Shown here: positions 6,024 through 10,555 of the stretch, piece by piece
Layout: the number at the start of each line of letters is the position of its first letter
How positions within the stretch are numbered: position 1 is the first letter of the stretch
NCBI GenBank assembly: GCA_019347995.1
Contig: JAHWKH010000049.1
Span: forward strand, 1 to 10,555
Reading direction: 5' to 3'
Source: Gemmatimonadota bacterium
Lineage (GTDB): Bacteria > Gemmatimonadota > Gemmatimonadetes > Longimicrobiales > UBA6960
DNA: 10,555 bases
The notes under the pieces: generated by a model
What the model was told of the DNA's origin: nothing
Databases searched by the model: none
The model's input: only the letters and a program-made list of their open reading frames with translations
Position numbers and translations under genes: made by a program

Positions 6024-6761
6024 ATGCCGCCACGCCGCGTTGACTTCCGCCGGACATCCCGGCCCGCCGGCCCCCATGGGCCGCGGCGGGACGCGGGCGC
6101 CCTCGTGGTCGCGCTGGTGGCCGCGGCGTGCGCGACGCCCCCTCCCCCACCGCCCGATCCCGCCATCGACGCCGAGCGGGCCGCCACAGTGCTCCGGTTG
6201 GAAACGCGCATGGAGGCCCCGGCCCGCATCGTCTTCACGTGGTCGCTCGACGACCGGGACCTGAGGCTCAACGGACGGGGGATCGCCCGCGTGGAGCCGC
6301 CGTACCGGGCGCGCCTCGACCTCTTCCTCGCGAACGGCGAGGCCGTCGTGGCCGCGGCGCTGGTCGGAAGCGACCTGCGGCTGCCCCGCGGGGCGCCCGA
6401 GGGCATCATTCCGCCTCCCGACCTGCTCTGGGGCGCGCTGGGCGTGTTCAACCCGGGCCCGGACGCGGCGCTGCTGGGCGGCGACGCGCCCGAGCCGGAA
6501 CGGATCCGTCTCCGCTACGGTTATCCCGACGGCACCCGGCTCCACTACACGGTGGCGGGGACGCGCATCTACACGGTCGAGCTCCTGCGCGAGGGGCGCA
6601 CCGTGCAGCGGGTCGTGGTGGAGCCCGCCGCCGGCGACGACACGCGCTATCCGGAGCGAGCGGTGTACAGGGACGTCCCGGCCTTCCGGGAGCTCACGAT
6701 CACGCGGGAGAGCGTCGAGAATGTGGAAGCGTATCCACCGGACATCTGGATCGTCCGCTGA
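6024..6761 (+). CDS. Predicted LolA/LolB-fold outer-membrane lipoprotein
   Basis: From ATG 6024 the product is 245 residues. It has an Arg-rich n-region, a short hydrophobic stretch (GALVVALVAAAC) and a lipobox ending at Cys36, followed by a Pro-rich linker (ATPPPPPPDP). The frame is open upstream to 5865, but that extra part is low-complexity. A GCGAGGA precedes the chosen ATG by only 3 bases, so the start is uncertain. The mature domain (about 50-245) alternates strands in a LolA/LolB-like way: FTWSL, a lipid-facing ARVEPPYRARLDLF, LRLPRG, and PPPDLLWGALGVF, which resembles the LolB W-x-G segment. It is probably a periplasm-facing outer-membrane lipoprotein in lipoprotein or LPS handling. 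Its 3' end overlaps lptE by 41 bases, supporting that context. The fold assignment is inferred and not proven. Confidence 0.75.
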   Translation: MPPRRVDFRRTSRPAGPHGPRRDAGALVVALVAAACATPPPPPPDPAIDAERAATVLRLETRMEAPARIVFTWSLDDRDLRLNGRGIARVEPPYRARLDLFLANGEAVVAAALVGSDLRLPRGAPEGIIPPPDLLWGALGVFNPGPDAALLGGDAPEPERIRLRYGYPDGTRLHYTVAGTRIYTVELLREGRTVQRVVVEPAAGDDTRYPERAVYRDVPAFRELTITRESVENVEAYPPDIWIVR

Positions 6762-7323
6762 AGCCGTGAGGCACCGCCGCACATCCGGGTCGTCGGCCGA
6801 GGCCGTCGGGCGCCGCCGGAGCCGGGCCCTCGTCGGCGTCGCCCTGGCCGCGACGCTGGTCCAGAGCGGATGCATGTACAGCTTCCGGGGTGGCAGCTTC
6901 CCCGACCACATCCGCACCATCGCGGTGGAGACCTTCGAGAACGACACCAACCGCTTCGAGATCTCCGGCGAGCTCTTCGACGTGATGCTCCGTCAGGTCC
7001 CCCGCTCCCTGGGCATCCGCGTCGCCGGGGCGGAGGTGGCCGACGCGGTCGTGCGGGGCACCATCACGCGCTACGACGTGACGGCCCCCAACTACCGCCC
7101 CACGGCAGGGGGCGATCGGGCCGAGGTCCTCCAGCGCCAGGTCGCCCTCACCGCCCGCGTCGAGATCGTGGACCTCGTCAACAACGTGGTGCTGTGGGAG
7201 GAGCCGGCGGTGCGCGCCGAAGGCATCTTCCTCGAATCCGAGGGAAGCGAGGAAGAGGGCCGGCTGGAGGCCATCGACAACCTCGTCCAGAAGATTGTGG
7301 ACGGGGCTCAATCCAATTGGTAG
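6721..7323 (+). CDS. lptE: LPS-assembly lipoprotein LptE
   Basis: The 200-residue protein is the lipoprotein plug of the LptD/E outer-membrane LPS translocon. After a hydrophobic stretch (LVGVALAATL) comes the lipobox VQSGC (Cys51). The conserved family opening follows: CMYSFRGGSFPDHIRTIAVE, then TFENDTNRFEI and a helical SGELFDVMLRQV. Later strands (VVRGTITRYDV, ALTARVEIVDLVNNVVLWEE) end in a helix, IDNLVQKIVDG. The start is uncertain. ATG 6721 has GGAG (6707-6710) 10 bases upstream and overlaps the previous gene. GTG 6766, four bases after the previous stop, would give a more usual 35-residue signal but has no ribosome site. I prefer 6721 because the synonymous pattern of the 39-bp repeat indicates that both copies were translated in this frame. 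Its n-region is therefore unusually long. Confidence 0.88.
   Translation: MWKRIHRTSGSSAEAVRHRRTSGSSAEAVGRRRSRALVGVALAATLVQSGCMYSFRGGSFPDHIRTIAVETFENDTNRFEISGELFDVMLRQVPRSLGIRVAGAEVADAVVRGTITRYDVTAPNYRPTAGGDRAEVLQRQVALTARVEIVDLVNNVVLWEEPAVRAEGIFLESEGSEEEGRLEAIDNLVQKIVDGAQSNW
6733..6810 (+). repeat. 39-bp imperfect tandem duplication across the lipoprotein/lptE junction
   Basis: Copy A (6733-6771) and copy B (6772-6810) match at 28 of 39 bases. In the lptE frame both encode RTSGSSAEAV, and the seven differences inside that peptide's codons all fall on third positions. Copy A also encodes the last residues (PDIWIVR) and stop of the upstream lipoprotein in another frame. The repeat length is a multiple of 3 (13 codons). 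Confidence 0.85.
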
Positions 7324-7333
7324 GTTGGCCCCC

Positions 7334-7349
7334 GCCCGCCGCCGCGGGC
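7334..7349 (+). terminator. Weak hairpin after lptE
   Basis: GCCCGC (7334-7339) pairs with GCGGGC (7344-7349) around loop CGCC, 10 bases after the lptE stop. There is no T tract and the surrounding sequence is GC-rich, so chance is a real possibility. If functional it would separate lptE from the antiporter-hemC-rfaE2-rph run. Confidence 0.25.
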
Positions 7350-7407
7350 CGCGTGCCGAATCGAACATGAACCGGGGTGGGGCGCTGCCGCGTCCGCCCG
7401 TCGCACG

Positions 7408-7424
7408 ACGCCCGGCCCGGGCGT
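7408..7424. repeat. 17-bp odd palindrome upstream of the antiporter gene
   Basis: ACGCCCGG and CCGGGCGT flank a single central C. It lies within the 120-bp gap between lptE and the antiporter and ends 8 bases before the GGAG ribosome site. It could be an operator or, in RNA, a hairpin close to the ribosome site. No regulator is known. Confidence 0.3.
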
Positions 7425-7432
7425 GGCAGCCT

Positions 7433-7436
7433 GGAG
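7433..7436 (+). promoter_or_regulatory. Ribosome binding site deciding the antiporter start
   Basis: GGAG lies 7 bases before GTG 7444. This favours GTG 7444 over the in-frame GTG at 7423, which would begin upstream of this site and inside the palindrome. Confidence 0.6.
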
Positions 7437-7443
7437 ATCGAAC

Positions 7444-8988
7444 GTGAATCGCACCCGCATCACGCGTGGCTTTCTCCGCATCCCCCTGGGGACGAAGGTT
7501 GCCCTCGCCCTGGCGCTGGGAGCCGTTCTCGCGATGGGCTCCGCCCACCGGGGCGATGCCGCGCCCGCCACTCCGCTCCAGGGATCCGCCGCGCAGGAAG
7601 AGGCGCCGTCGCAGCCGGGCGAGGTGGTGGGACAGGAGCAGCTGCCACCCGCGGCGGAGGTGCACACCGAGGCGGAGGACCACGGCCCCGACGCGGCCGA
7701 CTTCTTCCTGGTGATCATCGCCATCCTGGTCTTCGCCAAGCTCTTCGGCGAGGGCGCCGAGCGGATCGGCCAGCCCGCCGTGCTGGGGGAGCTCGTGGCC
7801 GGCCTCATCCTCGGCGGCAGCATGCTGGGCATCGTGCCCACCGACGGGGAGATGGCCAACATGATCCACCTCCTCGCCGAGGTGGGTGTCGCGATCCTGC
7901 TCTTCGAGATCGGGCTGGAGACCGACCTGAAGGAGATGTTCCGCGTGGGCGCTTCGTCCGCATCCGTGGCGGCCGTGGGTGTCTTCATGCCGTTTCTGCT
8001 CGGCTTCCTCTACTGGCTCGTCTTCGATCCGAACCCGGGCGTGCGGCCCGAGGGAATCAGCCTGGGGATGGTCGCCATCTTCGTGGGGGCCACGTTGACC
8101 GCGACGTCGGTGGGCATCACCGCGAGGGTGCTCACCGACCTGCGCCTGATGCATCGCTCGGAGTCGCGCATCATCATCGGCGCGGCCGTCATCGACGACG
8201 TGCTGGGGCTGGTGATCCTGGCGGTGGTGAGTGGGCTGGCGGCCGGGACCGCCCTCTCCATCGGCGGCATCGCGTGGACGTTCATCGTGGCCGTAGGCTT
8301 CCTGGTGCTGGCGGTCGTCGTGGGCAACTTCGTGGCCCCCGGGCTCTTCAGCCTCATCGACCGCATGAGCGTGCGCGGCGTCCTGCTGGTGAGCGCCTTC
8401 TGCTTCGCGCTCCTGTTCGCGGCGCTGGCCGCCAAGGCGGGCTCGGCCATGATCATCGGCTCGTTCGCCGCCGGCATCGTGCTCTCGGCCACCAACCAGT
8501 TCGACCTCATCGTCGAGAGGATCGAGCCGGTCGCCGACATCTTCACGCCGATCTTCTTCGTGTCGGTGGGGGCGGCCGTGAACATGCAGCTCTTCAACCC
8601 CCTGTCCGACGTGTTCAACGGCCAGGTCATCATCGTGGGCCTGATGCTGATCATCGTGGCGGTCATCGGAAAGCTGGCGTCGGGCTATGTCGTGGGGTGG
8701 GGCAAGAAAAAGCTCAACCACCTGGCCATCGGGATCGGCATGGTGCCCCGGGGCGAGGTGGGGCTCATCTTCGCCGACATCGGCCGTCGGGCGGGCATCC
8801 TCTCACCCGAGGCGTTCAGCGCCATCCTCATCATGGTCATCGTGACCACGTTCATCGCGCCGCCGCTGCTGAAGATCGTGTTCCGGACGGCGGGGGACGA
8901 CGGCGGGGCCGGGCCGGCGGAAGCGGGCCACACTCCCCTCCACGGCGGGAGCGGGGTCCACGGGAGCCACTCCCACGGAGTGACGTGA
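7444..8988 (+). CDS. Cation:proton antiporter, CPA2 family (NapA/KefB-like), with an N-terminal signal extension
   Basis: From GTG 7444 the product is 514 residues. It is a polytopic inner-membrane protein with about 12-13 hydrophobic segments between about residues 85 and 478. The ion-binding site is visible as [13 protein letters not shown] (Asp251-Asp252), the paired Asp typical of electrogenic NapA-like exchangers and not the QD form of KefB/KefC. Also conserved are [19 protein letters not shown], the TATSVG crossover segment (about 219-224) and MVPRGEVGL (Arg436, Glu438). Before the first transporter helix is a hydrophobic signal-like segment (about 16-32), then a 45-residue Glu/Gln/Pro-rich stretch that would be periplasmic if the signal is cleaved. 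The C-terminal tail has five His in 20 residues. No RCK/TrkA-N domain follows. The stop overlaps hemC by GTGA. It is likely a Na+/H+ exchanger; the ion is inferred. Confidence 0.92.
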   Translation: MNRTRITRGFLRIPLGTKVALALALGAVLAMGSAHRGDAAPATPLQGSAAQEEAPSQPGEVVGQEQLPPAAEVHTEAEDHGPDAADFFLVIIAILVFAKLFGEGAERIGQPAVLGELVAGLILGGSMLGIVPTDGEMANMIHLLAEVGVAILLFEIGLETDLKEMFRVGASSASVAAVGVFMPFLLGFLYWLVFDPNPGVRPEGISLGMVAIFVGATLTATSVGITARVLTDLRLMHRSESRIIIGAAVIDDVLGLVILAVVSGLAAGTALSIGGIAWTFIVAVGFLVLAVVVGNFVAPGLFSLIDRMSVRGVLLVSAFCFALLFAALAAKAGSAMIIGSFAAGIVLSATNQFDLIVERIEPVADIFTPIFFVSVGAAVNMQLFNPLSDVFNGQVIIVGLMLIIVAVIGKLASGYVVGWGKKKLNHLAIGIGMVPRGEVGLIFADIGRRAGILSPEAFSAILIMVIVTTFIAPPLLKIVFRTAGDDGGAGPAEAGHTPLHGGSGVHGSHSHGVT

Positions 8989-9935
8989 CGGCGCTCCGCC
9001 TCGGCACCCGGGGCTCGGCCCTGGCGCGGACCCAGAGCGACGGCGTCCGGCGGGCCCTCGGGGAGGAGGGGGCTGGACCCGTCGAGGTGGTGGTGATCCA
9101 GACCACCGGGGACATGCGTATCGACCGGCCCCTTCCCGAGATCGGCGGAAAGGGGCTGTTCACGCGGGAGCTGGACCGGGCGCTGCTGGAGGGCGTGATC
9201 GACCTGGCCGTCCACTCCCTCAAGGACCTGCCCACCGAGCAGGAGCCGGGGCTGGCCGTGGTAGCGGTGCCCCTCCGGGAAGACCCCCGCGACGTCCTGG
9301 TGGGCCCTACGGGAAAGGCAGTGACGCTCGCGGGGCTCCCGAGCGGAGCCCGGGTGGGTACCAGCTCGCTGCGGCGCCGGGCGCTCCTCCTGGCGATGCG
9401 ACCCGACCTCAGGGTCGACAGCGTGCGGGGAAACCTGGACACGCGGCTGCGCAAGCTGGACGACGGGGAGTACGACGCGCTCGTCCTGGCCGCAGCCGGC
9501 CTGCGGAGGATGGGGCTGGAGGATCGGGTTGGCGAGTGGCTGGAGCGGACGGCGTTCGTGCCCGCGCCCGCCCAGGGGGCCCTCGGCATCGTGGCCCGGG
9601 CCGACGATCGCACGGTGGCCGCGGCGCTCTCGCCCCTGCGCGACGCGCCCTCCGAACGGGCCGTGCGCGCCGAGCGCGCGATGCTCGCGGCGCTGGAGGG
9701 AGGATGCCAGGTGCCCATCGCGGCCCTGGGGCTCCCCTACGAGGGCGGGCTGCGCCTGTGGGGCCTGGTGGCCAGCCCCGACGGCCGCCGCGTGGTCCGG
9801 GGCGACCTCACGGGCGAGCCGGAAGACCCCGAGGGGCTCGGAGCCCGCTTGGCCGGCGTCCTGCGCGAGCGCGGCGCCATGGAGATCCTCGACGCCATCC
9901 CCGACGAGGCGACGCAGGGCCTCAGCCACCCATGA
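8985..9935 (+). CDS. hemC: Hydroxymethylbilane synthase (porphobilinogen deaminase)
   Basis: This 316-residue cytosolic enzyme joins four porphobilinogens into hydroxymethylbilane in tetrapyrrole synthesis. Motifs in order are [11 protein letters not shown] at the N-terminus, [11 protein letters not shown] (54-64), HSLKDLP with catalytic Asp81, [21 protein letters not shown] (146-155), and [10 protein letters not shown] with the dipyrromethane-cofactor Cys241. The length is normal. The start is GTG 8985, overlapping the antiporter TGA by four bases, with GGAG (8977-8980) four bases before it. The much longer open frame running upstream (to 7377) is a shadow of the antiporter gene. hemC is often followed by hemD, but here rfaE2 follows with an ATGA overlap, so the heme link of the operon is partial. 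Confidence 0.97.
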   Translation: MTALRLGTRGSALARTQSDGVRRALGEEGAGPVEVVVIQTTGDMRIDRPLPEIGGKGLFTRELDRALLEGVIDLAVHSLKDLPTEQEPGLAVVAVPLREDPRDVLVGPTGKAVTLAGLPSGARVGTSSLRRRALLLAMRPDLRVDSVRGNLDTRLRKLDDGEYDALVLAAAGLRRMGLEDRVGEWLERTAFVPAPAQGALGIVARADDRTVAAALSPLRDAPSERAVRAERAMLAALEGGCQVPIAALGLPYEGGLRLWGLVASPDGRRVVRGDLTGEPEDPEGLGARLAGVLRERGAMEILDAIPDEATQGLSHP

Positions 9936-10420
9936 GCGGGGTTCCCGATCCCCGGGGCAAGATCCTCGATCGCGGGGGCCTGCTGGCGCGGCACGGGCGT
10001 CCGCGGGAGGAGCGCGTGGTCTTCACCAACGGCTGCTTCGACCTCCTCCACCCCGGCCACGTCCTGTACCTCCACCAGGCACGGGCGCTGGGCGACGCCC
10101 TGGTCGTCGGTCTCAACACCGACGCCTCGGTGCGCCGACTCAAGGGTCCGGGGCGCCCTCTCGTGGGACAGGAGGCCCGAGCCGTCGTGCTGGCCGGCCT
10201 CGGGTGCGTGGACGCAGTGACCCTCTTCGACGAGGATACGCCCAGGGAGCTCGTCGCCGCCCTCCTTCCCGACGTGCTCGTGAAGGGCGGCGATTACGCC
10301 GAGCGGGACGTGGTGGGGCGCGACGAGGTGCGGGCGGCCGGAGGAGAGGTGCGCGTCCTGCCGTTCGTCGAGGGCCATTCGACCACCGACATCGTGCGCC
10401 GCATCCGGGAGAGAACATGA
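9932..10420 (+). CDS. rfaE2: D-glycero-beta-D-manno-heptose 1-phosphate adenylyltransferase (stand-alone RfaE2)
   Basis: The 162-residue nucleotidyltransferase would make ADP-heptose from heptose 1-phosphate and ATP for the LPS inner core. The Rossmann-type signature is complete: [17 protein letters not shown] with the HxGH motif (His40, Gly42, His43), [17 protein letters not shown] (60-76), VLKGGDY with Lys118 (116-122), and the closing [11 protein letters not shown]. The length fits the stand-alone domain, without the ribokinase-like RfaE1 half found in E. coli HldE, so the kinase must be elsewhere. ATG 9932 overlaps the hemC TGA (ATGA) and its own stop overlaps the rph ATG in the same way. 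Confidence 0.95.
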   Translation: MSGVPDPRGKILDRGGLLARHGRPREERVVFTNGCFDLLHPGHVLYLHQARALGDALVVGLNTDASVRRLKGPGRPLVGQEARAVVLAGLGCVDAVTLFDEDTPRELVAALLPDVLVKGGDYAERDVVGRDEVRAAGGEVRVLPFVEGHSTTDIVRRIRERT

Positions 10421-10555
10421 GCCTCGTGAGGACCCGCCCCGACGACGAGCTGCGTCCGCTCTCCCTGGAGCTGGGCGCCGTGCCGAACGCCGAAGGCTCC
10501 TGCCTCATCACCACCGGGAACACGCGCGTGCTGTGCGCCGCCTCCGTGGCCGAGG
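10417..10555 (+). CDS. rph: Ribonuclease PH, N-terminal part (cut by window end)
   Basis: Forty-six residues are visible before the window ends. They match the RNase PH start: [19 protein letters not shown], then [20 protein letters not shown]. RNase PH is a phosphate-dependent 3'-5' exoribonuclease that trims tRNA 3' ends. ATG 10417 overlaps the rfaE2 stop by four bases and has GGGAG (10407-10411) five bases upstream. The catalytic part lies outside the window. Confidence 0.92.
   Translation, partial: MSLVRTRPDDELRPLSLELGAVPNAEGSCLITTGNTRVLCAASVAE

Noticed and set aside
5169..6950. 593-codon minus-strand open frame across lpxH, the lipoprotein and lptE
   Set aside because: It runs antisense to two well-supported plus-strand genes and in a wrong frame through lpxH. 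It also shows the repeat (TASADDPDV twice) only because its wobble positions face those of lptE.
6700..8721. 673-codon minus-strand open frame opposite lptE and the antiporter
   Set aside because: His/Asp/Glu/Arg-rich composition with no recognisable fold; it is the antisense of hydrophobic membrane helices.
7377..8984. Upstream extension of the hemC frame, giving an apparent 852-residue fusion
   Set aside because: The extension is low-complexity Arg/Gly/Pro translation across the antiporter gene. HemC starts at GTG 8985 with a ribosome site.

Overview
The window is about 10.5 kb of very GC-rich, tightly packed bacterial chromosome. It holds ten protein genes (two cut by the window ends) and one tRNA gene. 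Genes for lipid A (LpxH-type hydrolase), lipopolysaccharide export (LptE) and heptose activation (RfaE2), plus several lipobox proteins, indicate a diderm (Gram-negative) cell with an LPS-type outer membrane. A DUF5683-like protein, an animal-type deoxyribose-phosphate aldolase next to a two-domain ALDH16 enzyme, and the extreme GC content suggest Gemmatimonadota or a similar deep-branching diderm. That placement is inferred from gene content and was not tested. I see no IS element, integrase, CRISPR array or phage gene.

Left part (1-4115). Two small tandem paralogues lie on the plus strand; the first is cut at its 5' end and the second is a predicted lipoprotein. They converge, with only 7 bp between, on a minus-strand operon of deoC followed by an ALDH16-type aldehyde dehydrogenase. 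Together these two would split deoxyribose 5-phosphate into glyceraldehyde 3-phosphate and acetaldehyde and then oxidise the acetaldehyde.

Middle (4240-6023). A selenocysteine tRNA gene (anticodon TCA) has a recognisable promoter in front and a strong 16-bp hairpin behind, so the organism probably makes selenoproteins. No other selenocysteine gene is in the window. It is followed by a secreted or membrane DUF5683-like protein that converges, through a shared hairpin, on a minus-strand lpxH-like gene. An lpxH/lipoprotein divergent region carries a perfect 9-bp inverted repeat.

Right part (6024-10555). A plus-strand run of cell-envelope and housekeeping genes: a LolA/LolB-like lipoprotein, lptE, a Na+/H+ antiporter of the CPA2 type, hemC, rfaE2 and the start of rph. 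The antiporter, hemC, rfaE2 and rph are joined by 4-base GTGA or ATGA stop/start overlaps, which suggests translational coupling.

Most genes are ordinary. The points most worth a second look are the 39-bp tandem duplication spanning the lipoprotein/lptE junction (one copy is read in two frames), the selC locus with its promoter and hairpins, the DERA-ALDH16 pair, and the -10-like hexamers placed 8 nt before ATG codons. I found no clear evidence of a wholly new system.
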